From contig JANQOX010000005.1 of NCBI GenBank assembly GCA_028285625.1, forward strand, positions 789,773 through 853,772: DNA of 64,000 nucleotides, in the 5' to 3' direction. Every line of letters starts with the position of its first letter. Position 1 is the first letter of the stretch. The translations under genes were made by a program, and so were the position numbers. Of this stretch, positions 48,472-57,562 are shown piece by piece. A model generated the notes under the pieces. That model was not told the origin of the DNA, did no database searches, and was given only the letters and a program-made list of their open reading frames with translations. The DNA is from Myxococcota bacterium. GTDB lineage: Bacteria > Myxococcota_A > UBA9160 > UBA6930.

Positions 48472-49782
48472 TCACGGCCCGTGGCGGGAGTGCGGTCGCC
48501 GAGCGGCCGGGAAGCGGCGCATCAGCAACGCGATCCCCAGGCCGAACAGCGCGGGGTAGGCGAAGAGGACGAGGCGGATGCTCTCGGCTGAGCCCAGGCC
48601 GTCCGGATCCCTGGGATCGAAGCCCAGGAAGGACAGCGAGTAGAGGCCCAGTCCCACGGCGAGCGCCATCCCCGACTTGTAGGTCGCGGTCAGCAGCGCG
48701 AAGTAGGCCGCTTCGTGGCGCCCCGCGCCGCGCGCTTCGCTCTCGTCGATGATCTCCGTGAGGATCGAGCGTGGCAGGAACTGCAGCGGGCCTCCGGCGA
48801 GTCCGACGAACACCATGGCGACTGCGGCCAGCGCGAAGTTCTCGGCGGGCACGAGCAGGAACAGCGCGTGCGCTGCGACGGCGTATAGGCCGGCAGCGGC
48901 GAAGGTCCGATTCTTTCCGAACCTGCCGGCCACGAAGATCCAAAGTGGGATGAAGACCAGGTTGCTCGCGAAGCTGATCAGGATGAGGAGGCTGCCTCGC
49001 GCTCCCAGCTTGAGGGTATGCGTCGCGTAGAAGAGGATGAGCGAGGCGGCCAGGCCGATCATGAGGCCGGCGAGCAGGTCGGAGGCCACGAGGCGTCGGA
49101 GCGCGGTGCTCTCCCACATCAGGCGGAGCGTCGTGCCGAGGTGGAAGTCGGGTCCGGGAGGCGCCGGTCGCTCGGGAACGAGCCGAAGCGCTGCCGCGAC
49201 GGCCAACGGCAGGAGTCCGACGACGCACCACGCCATCGTCTCGGCCCGGGCCGTAGCGTCGCCCCCGCTGGCGCCGTCGGCGAGGGCGGCGACCACCATG
49301 ATGCCGATCATGCCCCCCGCGTTGGCCATCTGGACGCTGCCCATCACGCGCGAGCGCTGGTGGGAGTCCTGCGAAAGCTCGGAGGCCCAAGCGAGGAGTG
49401 AGAGAAAGATGATGGTCCACCCGAGGTAGAAGACCACGAGCCAGAACAGCAGGTAGAACGGCCCGACACCGTCGGGCGGAACGAAGATCCGGTAGACGGC
49501 GAACAGCAGGATCGGGGTCGACAGCACGATCCAGGGCTTGCGCTTTCCGAACGGCAGCCTGACGGACTCGGCCACGTAGCCGAACAGCGGGTCGCTCAGC
49601 ATGTCCCAGAGCTTCGCCACCATGAACAGCGTCGCGACGAGGCTCAGCTCGAGGCCGACGTGCTCCGTGTACAGGGCGGGCATGAAGACGACCGTCGGCA
49701 TCATCAGCCCGAAGAGCGGAACCGCGGGAAGCGAGATCCCCAGCAGCTGAAGGCGCGAGACCCGGCCCTGATCGCGTTCCAT
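48472..49782 (-). CDS. MFS transporter, GPH (glycoside-pentoside-hexuronide:cation symporter)-like
   Basis: MVAKLWDMLSDPLFGYVAESVRLPFGKRKPWIVLSTPILLFAVYRIFVPP; 12-TM pattern. Confidence 0.9.
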   Translation of the reverse strand: MERDQGRVSRLQLLGISLPAVPLFGLMMPTVVFMPALYTEHVGLELSLVATLFMVAKLWDMLSDPLFGYVAESVRLPFGKRKPWIVLSTPILLFAVYRIFVPPDGVGPFYLLFWLVVFYLGWTIIFLSLLAWASELSQDSHQRSRVMGSVQMANAGGMIGIMVVAALADGASGGDATARAETMAWCVVGLLPLAVAAALRLVPERPAPPGPDFHLGTTLRLMWESTALRRLVASDLLAGLMIGLAASLILFYATHTLKLGARGSLLILISFASNLVFIPLWIFVAGRFGKNRTFAAAGLYAVAAHALFLLVPAENFALAAVAMVFVGLAGGPLQFLPRSILTEIIDESEARGAGRHEAAYFALLTATYKSGMALAVGLGLYSLSFLGFDPRDPDGLGSAESIRLVLFAYPALFGLGIALLMRRFPAARRPHSRHGP

Positions 49783-49821
49783 CGGGTTCCTCGTGATTCG
49801 AAGGAACTCGTGGTTTCGCAC

Positions 49822-49862
49822 CATATTGTACAGTCGTCAATATTGAAAACTGTAAAATATTG
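49822..49862. promoter_or_regulatory. imperfect inverted repeat CATATTGTACAGT...ACTGTAAAATATTG, candidate TetR operator
   Basis: Perfect core TACAGT (49829..49834) / ACTGTA (49849..49854), between divergent MFS and TetR genes. Confidence 0.6.
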
Positions 49863-49876
49863 GATAAGCTCTCCCC

Positions 49877-50494
49877 ATGTCCCGAGAGCCCCTCGAGGCC
49901 CCCCGAACGCGGGGCCATCGCAAGAAGGAGAAGACCCGTCGCCAGCTGCTCGCTGCAGGGCTCCGGGTGCTGAACCAGAAGGGCGAGTCGCTGACCGCGC
50001 GCGACGTCACCGCCGAGGCCGACGTGTCGAGCGGGACCTTCTACAACTACTTCGCCGATCCCGACGCGCTGATCGACGCCGTGATGCGCGAGGAGCTGCT
50101 CGGCATCTCGGCCACTGCGGAGCGCGAGTCCGTTCCGGACCCCGCTCTCCGGATCGCGGTCGCCGCGACCCGCATCGTGCAGCGTGCCATGGCCGACCCG
50201 CAGTGGGGGCGACTCGTGCTGCGCCTCGTCTACCGCCCAAGCGAACGAATGCAGCTGAACCGGTACTTGCGCGACGACCTCGTCGAGGGGCTCGAGCAAG
50301 GTCGCTTCACCCGCGGTGCGGACGACGCCACGCTCGATCAGACGACGGGCCTTCTCATCTTGACCATTCGGCGGATCGTTGCGGACGAGGCGGAGTCCGA
50401 AGTCGTGCCACGGATGGTCGAGCGACTGCTGGAGACGCTCGGAGTTCCCGAGAGCGACGCGAAGCAGCTTGCTGCGATCGCGGCTTCCCTTTGA
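49877..50494 (+). CDS. TetR family transcriptional regulator
   Basis: KKEKTRRQLLAAGLRVLNQKGESLTARDVTAEADVSSGTFYNYFADPDALIDAV. Confidence 0.92.
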   Translation: MSREPLEAPRTRGHRKKEKTRRQLLAAGLRVLNQKGESLTARDVTAEADVSSGTFYNYFADPDALIDAVMREELLGISATAERESVPDPALRIAVAATRIVQRAMADPQWGRLVLRLVYRPSERMQLNRYLRDDLVEGLEQGRFTRGADDATLDQTTGLLILTIRRIVADEAESEVVPRMVERLLETLGVPESDAKQLAAIAASL

Positions 50495-50514
50495 CCGTCA
50501 AGGAGAGAGAGACC

Positions 50515-51858
50515 GTGCAAGACCAAGCCACGGAATCGAAGGCCCCGTTCTGGTTGACGGGAAACTGGGCGCCGACGCAGACCGAGACCACTGAGACGAA
50601 GCTCGAGGTCGAGGGGAGCATCCCGCCCGAGCTCGAGGGTCGCTACCTCCGGATCGGGCCGAACCCGGCCAGTGGCACCTCGGCCCACGCGTTCCTCGGA
50701 GACGGCATGGTCCACGGCGTGAGGCTCTCGGGCGGGCGAGCGGATTGGTACCGGAACCGCTTCGTTCGCACACCTCACCAGGCAGATCCGAACTCCAACT
50801 ACTTCGAAAACTTCGGCGCGCTCGAGAACAGCCTGGCCAACACGCACGTGATCGGCCATGCGGGTCGCATTCTCGCGCTCGAAGAGCTGCATCTTCCCTA
50901 CGAACTCGACGGCGATCTCGAAACGGTCGGGCCGCACGATTTCGGAGGAAAGCTCGCGGGCTCGATGACGGCGCACCCCAAGGTCTGTCCCGAGACCGGG
51001 GAGCTGCTCTTCTTCGGCTACGCACTGTCGCCGCCCTACCTGACGTACCACCGCGTGAGCCGCGACGGCGTCCTCCTGCAGTCGGAGCCCATCACGGTAA
51101 AGGGCGCGACGATGATGCACGACTTCAACATCACGCAGAACCACGTGATCTTCATGGATCTCCCCGCGGTGTGGGGCGGGGGCCTGGAGAACGGCCTGCC
51201 CGTCAACTGGAGTGAAGAGTACGGGGCCAGGCTCGGCGTGATGCCTCGCACCGGGTCCGACGCCGACGTCACCTGGTACGACATCGAGCCGTGTTACGTC
51301 TTCCATCCGGTCAACGCATACGAGTCCGGCGACGACCTCGTGATCGACGTCTGCCGGTCCGCCCACAAGTTCAAGGCCGGTGCTCCGCAAGCGAGGCCGA
51401 AGCTCCACCGCTGGTCGATCGGCACCCGCTCCGGGAACGTCAAGGAGACGCCGCTCGACGATCGAGCCATCGAGTTTCCCCGGGTTCCCGACGAGCGGGT
51501 AGGGCGCCCGTATCGCTACGGGTACGCGATCGAATTCGACGACGACGAAACGCTCGTCGCGAAGCGCTATGTGAAGTTCGACTTCCGATCGGGGACTTCG
51601 GTCTCCCACGACCTCCGCGGCTGCCTCGGTGGGGAACCCGTGTTCGTGCCGGCCGCCGGCGCCAGCGCGGAGGACGACGGCTACCTCCTCGCCTTCGTGC
51701 GGAATCCGGGGTCGAAGACCTCGGAGTTCATCATCCTCGATGCAAGCCAGCCCGAGAAGGATGCGATCGCAAGGGTGAAGATCCCCGTTCGAGTGCCGTT
51801 CGGGTTCCACGGAAGCTGGATAGGCGACTCGAACCAGACGAGGGAGCGGTGGGCGTGA
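50515..51858 (+). CDS. carotenoid oxygenase (CCD/apocarotenoid or stilbene dioxygenase) family
   Basis: GTG start with AGGAGAG upstream; IPPELEGRYLRIGPNPASG...FLGDGMVHGVRL...MTAHPKVCPETGELLFFGYAL...MMHDFNITQNHVIFMDLP...FGFHGSW. Confidence 0.93.
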   Translation: MQDQATESKAPFWLTGNWAPTQTETTETKLEVEGSIPPELEGRYLRIGPNPASGTSAHAFLGDGMVHGVRLSGGRADWYRNRFVRTPHQADPNSNYFENFGALENSLANTHVIGHAGRILALEELHLPYELDGDLETVGPHDFGGKLAGSMTAHPKVCPETGELLFFGYALSPPYLTYHRVSRDGVLLQSEPITVKGATMMHDFNITQNHVIFMDLPAVWGGGLENGLPVNWSEEYGARLGVMPRTGSDADVTWYDIEPCYVFHPVNAYESGDDLVIDVCRSAHKFKAGAPQARPKLHRWSIGTRSGNVKETPLDDRAIEFPRVPDERVGRPYRYGYAIEFDDDETLVAKRYVKFDFRSGTSVSHDLRGCLGGEPVFVPAAGASAEDDGYLLAFVRNPGSKTSEFIILDASQPEKDAIARVKIPVRVPFGFHGSWIGDSNQTRERWA

Positions 51859-52286
51859 CCACGCCGACCGACGGCCCGAATCGCCCCCAGCATGTCGGTG
51901 GATCCCCGCCGGCCGCAATCGCGCTCCTCTGCATCGCGTTCGGAATGGCGCTGTTCACTGCTCTGGTTCCGACGGGCGAACACCTCAGCGACGAGGCGTG
52001 GACCGCGCACCAGAAGTTCCACGCGTTTCGCGAGCTCTTTCTGGCGTCGCTGTTCTCGATCGCCGGGATCGTGCTCTGCCTGGGGCCGCTGCGAAGGGGC
52101 GAGCGGCATGCGCTATCGGCAGTGGGGCTGCTCGGCGTCGGCGTCGTCGCCGGCTTCTGGGTGGGGCTGCCCATCACGGGGATCGGCAAGGGCGGGATCG
52201 AGCCGTTCGCCAACCACGGGATCCAGGCGATCGCGCTGGGGATGGGGTACGGGATCGCGCGCTCTCACGCTCGATCCAAACGCTGA
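51855..52286 (+). CDS. hypothetical four-TM membrane protein
   Basis: GTGA overlap with carotenoid oxygenase stop; PPAAIALLCIAFGMALFTALVPTGEHLSDEAWTAHQKFHAFRELFLASLFSIAGIVLCLG. Confidence 0.8.
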   Translation: MTTPTDGPNRPQHVGGSPPAAIALLCIAFGMALFTALVPTGEHLSDEAWTAHQKFHAFRELFLASLFSIAGIVLCLGPLRRGERHALSAVGLLGVGVVAGFWVGLPITGIGKGGIEPFANHGIQAIALGMGYGIARSHARSKR

Positions 52287-52338
52287 CGCTCGAGGCATCC
52301 CCGAACGCGATACCCGGCCGACCCTCAGGTTCGACACC

Positions 52339-53751
52339 TCAGGTTCGAAGCCTGGCCGCTGCGTAGGCGTCGACGCGCTTCCAGACATCGAGGTGGCGCT
52401 CGGCCAGTTCGCACATCGTGGTGTCGGAGAAGCCGACCACCGCGGGCCTGACCCGGTCGTTGAGCGGCGCGGCGAAGCCGGCATCGAAGCGGGAACGCCC
52501 CGCCGCAGCCCCGACGATCGAGCCGACCGTCGCCCCGTTGCAGTCCGTATCGAGCCCGGCCATGACGGCGATCGTCGTCGAGAGTCTCGTGTCCATGCGA
52601 CCGTAGAAGAGCGAGATCACACAGATGAGAGCGTTGTTGATCGTGTGCACGGGGCTCATCATCGGGAACCGATCTTCGAGCCGGTCCATGCAGCTCTCCC
52701 AGTCGTCGCACGCCTCGATCCAGTCGAGGCACTCGCGGACCGCGAGGGCGAGACGGCACTCCGCGGGAATCTGCGAGAGGCCGATCTCGACGAGCCGCCG
52801 GGGATCCTGCTCGACGAACGCGGCGGCTTGCATCGCGGCGCAGAACATGGCGCCGTAGATGCCGTTGCGGGTGTGGGTCCAATGGGCGTCGCGGTGGGCG
52901 AACTCCGCGGCGAGGCCGGGTTTGCCGGCACACGCCCAGGCCCATCCGTCGGAGCGGATCTGGGCGCCGATCCACTCGCGGTACGGGTTCCGGTACATCC
53001 GGGTCGTTTCGGGTCCGATGTCGACGTTGTCGCGCTGGAAGTAGCGCGCCGAGTGGTTCCAGAAGTTGAGCACGGCCTGGGTCTCCGCCGTGCAGATTGC
53101 GCCGTAGGGAATTCGGAAGGTCCATGCGAGGGCGACGTGCTTCCAGCGGAAGTTCGGCCCCACGTCCTCGAGGACGGCGAGCCCCACGAGCGAGTAGTGG
53201 ATGTCGTCGTCCGGCTCCATGTAGGCGATCTGCTCGCGGGTGGACTCGGGACAAGGCACTTCCTGGTCTCCGGAGCGCGCCGGGATGTACCCCTCGAGCG
53301 GCCACGCGTCGCCGCCCTGCAGGTAGGCCTTGATCGTTCGGCGGCCGGCCAACGCACCGTTTTCGATCCGCATCCCCATGACCTCGACGGGCTTGCCCGC
53401 GGCGCACCCGCAGCAGCGTCCCGTCCAGGCTCCGTGGAGGCGGTCGAGCAGCTCCGCTTCCGAGAGAGGGAAGGGGAGGGCGTCGACGGGATCGCGCCGC
53501 AGCGCGCGGATCTCGTCGAGCTCGTTCGGCTCGCGGGCCTCGAGGTCGGGATCTGCTGGGAGCGCCAGCAGCTCCTCGTACAGTGCGTCGATCCGCTCGG
53601 TGTCCCAGCGGTCCTCGTGGTCCAGCGCGTCGATCCGCGAGGAGAGGCTCGCGGGGATCGAGCAGCCCTCGTCGATGCGCTGCCTGCGTTCCTCGCGCAG
53701 AAGAACCAGGTCCGTCGCCCAGCCGGCCATCGCGAGCCTCCCGATCACCAA
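52339..53751 (-). CDS. ADP-ribosylglycohydrolase family protein
   Basis: GAWTGRCCGCAAGKPVE...YMEPDDDIHYSLVGLAVLED...TINNALICVISLFYG...VMAGLDTDCNGATVGSIVGAAAG. Confidence 0.92.
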   Translation of the reverse strand: MVIGRLAMAGWATDLVLLREERRQRIDEGCSIPASLSSRIDALDHEDRWDTERIDALYEELLALPADPDLEAREPNELDEIRALRRDPVDALPFPLSEAELLDRLHGAWTGRCCGCAAGKPVEVMGMRIENGALAGRRTIKAYLQGGDAWPLEGYIPARSGDQEVPCPESTREQIAYMEPDDDIHYSLVGLAVLEDVGPNFRWKHVALAWTFRIPYGAICTAETQAVLNFWNHSARYFQRDNVDIGPETTRMYRNPYREWIGAQIRSDGWAWACAGKPGLAAEFAHRDAHWTHTRNGIYGAMFCAAMQAAAFVEQDPRRLVEIGLSQIPAECRLALAVRECLDWIEACDDWESCMDRLEDRFPMMSPVHTINNALICVISLFYGRMDTRLSTTIAVMAGLDTDCNGATVGSIVGAAAGRSRFDAGFAAPLNDRVRPAVVGFSDTTMCELAERHLDVWKRVDAYAAARLRT

Positions 53752-53804
53752 CGGTGACGCGGTAGCGTAGCCGCTTCCCTCGAGGAGACTCCATCCTCAC
53801 GAGG

Positions 53805-53885
53805 TCACAGCTCGTAGACCCGCGACGCCGTGCCGCGGAACAGCTGGTCCTTCTCGTCTTCGGACGCATCGGTACGCTCGAAGGC
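53805..53885 (-). pseudogene. possible 3' remnant of an amidohydrolase gene
   Basis: AFERTDASEDEKDQLFRGTASRVYEL* resembles amidohydrolase-2 C-termini; no upstream body (the upstream region codes a methyltransferase in another frame). Confidence 0.45.
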
Positions 53886-53893
53886 CAAGGCCC

Positions 53894-54778
53894 CTATTCC
53901 GGCTTGCGGAAGCGCAGCGTCATCCGATGGCTCTCGCCGATCTCGTCGACCGCCGCCCGCTTCGACGCATCGTCGCCCGCGCCCGAGTACGAAGGCGGCA
54001 GCCGCCACACGAAGTCGTCGGCGGTCGGGCGGTCCTTGGGGTTCGCGTTGACGTCGCTCTCGCCCACCAGCTCGAACCCGGCCCCCTCGAGGCGCTCGAC
54101 GACGAACGCGCGCTTCAGGTAGCCGTTCGACCCGCTCGCCCACGCGTCCGGCATCTCGGGTCGGGCCTCGTGCTGCACCACGCCGACCACGCCCCCCGGC
54201 TTGAGCACGCGGTGCGCGTCCGCCAACGCGGCGTCGAAGTAACCGCCCTCCTCGTCGATGCGTGCCAGGTTGTGCAATGCGCGCACGAAGAGCACGACGT
54301 CGACCTGGCTGTCGAGTTCCGCGGGAAGCGTCCCGAGGGTCGCGGCCGAGACGGTGGCGCTGGTCTCGTCGCGCCACTTCTCGGCATCGGCGGCCCAGGT
54401 CTCGGGCCAACGCTTGCGAGCGGCCAACGCATCGCCCTCGAGGAAGCCGAGCTTCTCGATCATCGGGAAGGCGTAGTCGGCGCCGACGACGCGCCCGTCG
54501 GCGCCCAGCGCCCCGAGCAGGATGCGCGTGTACCAGCCGCCGCCGGGGAGCACCTCGACCACGGTCATGCCGGGCTCGAGGCCGAAGAACGCGAGCGTCT
54601 CGGCCGGGTGTCGCGCGGCGTCGCGCGCGCGGTCCTCGTCGCCGCGGGCCGCGAGCACCGCGTCGAGGGTGCGAGTGGCCTCGCCTTCAGCCGTGTGGCC
54701 CTCCTTCGGGAAGGCGGCTTGAGAGACGACGATCGCCGCGACCGCGGCCATGAGAGCGGGAATCCACCTGGGGTGCAT
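53894..54778 (-). CDS. secreted/periplasmic SAM methyltransferase-like protein
   Basis: Signal peptide MHPRWIPALMAAVAAIVVSQAAFP; GLEPGMTVVEVLPGGGWYTRILLGALGADGRVVGAD...HRVLKPGGVVGVVQH. Confidence 0.88.
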   Translation of the reverse strand: MHPRWIPALMAAVAAIVVSQAAFPKEGHTAEGEATRTLDAVLAARGDEDRARDAARHPAETLAFFGLEPGMTVVEVLPGGGWYTRILLGALGADGRVVGADYAFPMIEKLGFLEGDALAARKRWPETWAADAEKWRDETSATVSAATLGTLPAELDSQVDVVLFVRALHNLARIDEEGGYFDAALADAHRVLKPGGVVGVVQHEARPEMPDAWASGSNGYLKRAFVVERLEGAGFELVGESDVNANPKDRPTADDFVWRLPPSYSGAGDDASKRAAVDEIGESHRMTLRFRKPE

Positions 54779-54911
54779 CGGTTCTCCTCGGTGTGATGGG
54801 GCGCGTGGCTCACGGAGCGTCTCCGCCACCGGGACCACGTTCTCGATCGCGGAGCGTCGCCTCAGGCTCGCGCCTCCTGGGGCCCGCGGAGGGAGTGCCA
54901 CAAGCGTGAAC

Positions 54912-56801
54912 CTACCGGTCGATCGTCGGAAGCTCGCCGATTCTCAGGTTCGTCGCTCCATAGGGAATCAGCTCCACCTCCTCGACCTCCTCGGAGGCAT
55001 CGGGGGCGTCGACAGGCAGGGCAGTCGTCGAGCCGCCGTGAAGGGTCCACCCCGCGACGCGCCGTGCCTGGGCCGTCGCGCGGACGGGCGCGCCCTCGGG
55101 TGAGAAGGGAAGGTCGCCGACCCTTCCTCGTTCGAATCGGACGCGGGGCGTTCCGTCGTTCGGATCGACGCACAGCGCGTAGTTCCACGGCGTGGTTGCG
55201 CGCACCTCCCAGTCCGCATGAGGCGGCTCGCGGTGGGGCGCCTCGCGGTTCACGCGCTGCCAGTCTTCGCCGATCCGAAGCGCATACAGGAGCGGCCCGC
55301 GGTGGATCGCCACGCCACCGCTGGGGCGGCGCTCCAATCGCGCCTCCATCGGAAGCCGCAGGTCCAGCGAGTCGCCGTGTTCCCACCGGCGTCGAACCAC
55401 GTGGTACGTGCCCGGCTGGGGCTCGGCCGCTTCACCGGCAAGCACCAAGGTGGCTCCGTCCGCCCAGCCCGGAATGCGGAGATGCAGCGCGAACTCGCTG
55501 GGCCGCTCGGGCCGCACGACGACGCGGATCGTCTCGTCGAAGGGGTAGTCGGTTTCGACCTCCACTTCGACGTGGGTTCCCGCCACTTCGGCCGCGACGA
55601 TGCAGGGCGCCCAGGCCAGGGACACGAGCCCGTCTGCGCTTCGCGCCCACAGATGGGTTGCGAGCTTGGGCCACCCTTGACTCAGGTTCGCCGTGCAGCA
55701 CCCGAAGAAGGGCTCGAGGCCGTACATGTTCGCGTCGGGGCCGTTGCTGTTCCAGGGAGGCTCTTCCATGTGGCCCGCGAAGACCTGGTTCACCTGCTGG
55801 TCGTACTGGTGGGCCCACATGTCGGGCGAGAACGTCGCCGGGAGCGCGTTGTACGCCACGCGCTCGAGCCGATCGCCCCAGTGGGGTCGGCCCGTCGTCG
55901 CGGCCAGCCACTCGAGCGAGTACATCGCCTCGACGACGGCGCAGAGCTCCGTCCCCTGGCGTGGATCGGTTCCGTGGAGGCACTCGTCTCCGGTGAATAC
56001 GCCCGTGGCGGTGCCGTGGTACCGATCGAGGAGCTCCGCCATCCGCTCCGCCCCGTGCAGCTCGGCGTCGTCCCCCGTCAGTCGCCACCACAGGGCTCCC
56101 TCGCGCAGCGCCATCGCGTTGTTGACGACGTGGCTGAGGAATCCCCACCGCCCCTTGGCGACGGGCTTTGTCAGGGGCCAGCGCTCGAACCAACCCCGCC
56201 AATCGACTCCCTGGACGCGGAGCTTCACCGCGAGGTCGAGCAGCCATCTTCCGGGGCGCCGCTCGTGGAGCCACCAGATCGCGATCAAGGCTTCGAACCA
56301 ACGCGCTTGCCCCCAACCGAACAGCGGCAGCACGTCGACGTGGCGTTCGATCTTTCGTAGGCAGCGCTCGACCGCCGGCTCCACGCGCTCGTCCCCCGTC
56401 GCCTCGTGGAACTGGACGAGCACCTTGAGGGCCAGAAAGAGCGCCCAGAGGTCGTACTCGGCTCGCTGCTCGACACCCGTCGCGTGGGCATTCCTCGGTC
56501 CCAGCCACCCGTCCTCTTGTTGCCGGTCGAGGATCTGCCCGACGCGCGCCGACGCTCGCGTCTTCAGCCCCTCGTCTCCCAGGGCCCATGCGAGAGGCAG
56601 GAACCCGTCGAGCCAGTAGGGCGCACGCTCCCAGCCCTCCGCTTCGCCGCCGAACCACCGGCTGTCCGCCACGTCGGGCCAGAACTCGTCGAGGTGGCCG
56701 CTGAGTCCGTCGGCCTGGATCCTCAGCTGCCTCGCGAGCCAGCCACGGGCCCGAATGGCGCCGAGGGGCAGGGGGCGGGCGAAGGGCTCGTGCAGCGGCA
56801 T
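54912..56801 (-). CDS. GH127 / beta-L-arabinofuranosidase-like (DUF1680) protein
   Basis: GHLDEFWPDVADSRWFGGEAEGWERAPYWLDGFLPLAW...GTELCAVVEAMYSLEWLAATTG...NMYGLEPFFGCCTANLSQGWPK. Confidence 0.9.
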   Translation of the reverse strand: MPLHEPFARPLPLGAIRARGWLARQLRIQADGLSGHLDEFWPDVADSRWFGGEAEGWERAPYWLDGFLPLAWALGDEGLKTRASARVGQILDRQQEDGWLGPRNAHATGVEQRAEYDLWALFLALKVLVQFHEATGDERVEPAVERCLRKIERHVDVLPLFGWGQARWFEALIAIWWLHERRPGRWLLDLAVKLRVQGVDWRGWFERWPLTKPVAKGRWGFLSHVVNNAMALREGALWWRLTGDDAELHGAERMAELLDRYHGTATGVFTGDECLHGTDPRQGTELCAVVEAMYSLEWLAATTGRPHWGDRLERVAYNALPATFSPDMWAHQYDQQVNQVFAGHMEEPPWNSNGPDANMYGLEPFFGCCTANLSQGWPKLATHLWARSADGLVSLAWAPCIVAAEVAGTHVEVEVETDYPFDETIRVVVRPERPSEFALHLRIPGWADGATLVLAGEAAEPQPGTYHVVRRRWEHGDSLDLRLPMEARLERRPSGGVAIHRGPLLYALRIGEDWQRVNREAPHREPPHADWEVRATTPWNYALCVDPNDGTPRVRFERGRVGDLPFSPEGAPVRATAQARRVAGWTLHGGSTTALPVDAPDASEEVEEVELIPYGATNLRIGELPTIDR

Positions 56802-56815
56802 TCGATACCGCTAGC

Positions 56816-56868
56816 ACGCCGGGAGGGATTCGAACCCCCGACCCCCAGGTTCGAAGCCTGGTCCAAGA
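56816..56868 (-). tRNA. 3' half of a tRNA-Arg(TCG)-like gene (anticodon arm, variable loop, T arm, 3' acceptor strand); 5' half absent
   Basis: CCAGG-CTTCGAA-CCTGG / GGGTC / GGGGG-TTCGAAT-CCCTC / CCGGCGTG; no matching 5' acceptor strand or D arm upstream. Confidence 0.65.
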
Positions 56869-57043
56869 AGAAGAAGTGACGCGGACTTACGTCTCCTTGC
56901 GGTGCAGGGGAGTGCATTAGGGCGCAGGGAGGTGTCGTTTCGACGGCACCGAATAACCGAACGGCACTTGACGGCGCCGCTCGGGAGAGCCTCGCGTCGG
57001 GCTCCGCACCGCCTGTCAGCCACGGGCGCTGCCGAATCAGAGC

Positions 57044-57493
57044 TCAGGAAACGGCCGCACCTCTCGACGTGTGCATGTAGCTCTTTTCCTCGGACCGCCT
57101 CCGAATCCGCCAACCCCCTTCGGTTCGCACGAGCTCATCGAGGTACCAGAACCCGCAGAACAAGACCTGCGAGGGAGTGCCCGCGGGAACACGCAGCTCC
57201 ATGGGGTTGTGGCACATCGTCCTGGCCTCGGCGGTGTCTCCGTTCAGCACCACCGCGCTATTCGAGATCATGTGCTGGCTGCTGCGGAACAATGCCATGG
57301 CCTTCGTCAGAAACTCCTTGATCTCTGGGAGAGTCCCGCGAGGGCCACCGGTGGCCGTGTAGTCGATCACCGCATCGGCGCTGAAGACGTCGTCGAGCCC
57401 ATCGAAGTCGCCCGTATCGATGCAGTAGGCGTAGCGAACGAAGAGGTCGTTGATCTCCAAGCGGTCGGATAGCTCATGTACCGAGAGCGGCAT
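57044..57493 (-). CDS. SnoaL-like (NTF2 fold) protein
   Basis: LSDRLEINDLFVRYAYCIDTGDFDGLDDVFSADAVIDYTATGGPRGTLPEIKEFL. Confidence 0.9.
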   Translation of the reverse strand: MPLSVHELSDRLEINDLFVRYAYCIDTGDFDGLDDVFSADAVIDYTATGGPRGTLPEIKEFLTKAMALFRSSQHMISNSAVVLNGDTAEARTMCHNPMELRVPAGTPSQVLFCGFWYLDELVRTEGGWRIRRRSEEKSYMHTSRGAAVS

Positions 57494-57562
57494 GCTCTGC
57501 TCCTCGTGCTGGGGTTCGCTCCGACACTGCCCTCGCCTGCGCACGGGGGCAGGCCGCGTCGC

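Noticed and set aside
56816-56920. Possible selenocysteine tRNA near the candidate selenoprotein
   Set aside because: Anticodon is TCG not TCA, the variable region is only 5 nt rather than a long arm, and the 5' half is missing; it fits a tRNA-Arg 3' fragment instead.
56811-57113. ORF ending ...GPGFEPGGRGFESLPAC
   Set aside because: Classic spurious translation across tRNA T-arm/anticodon sequence, not a protein gene.
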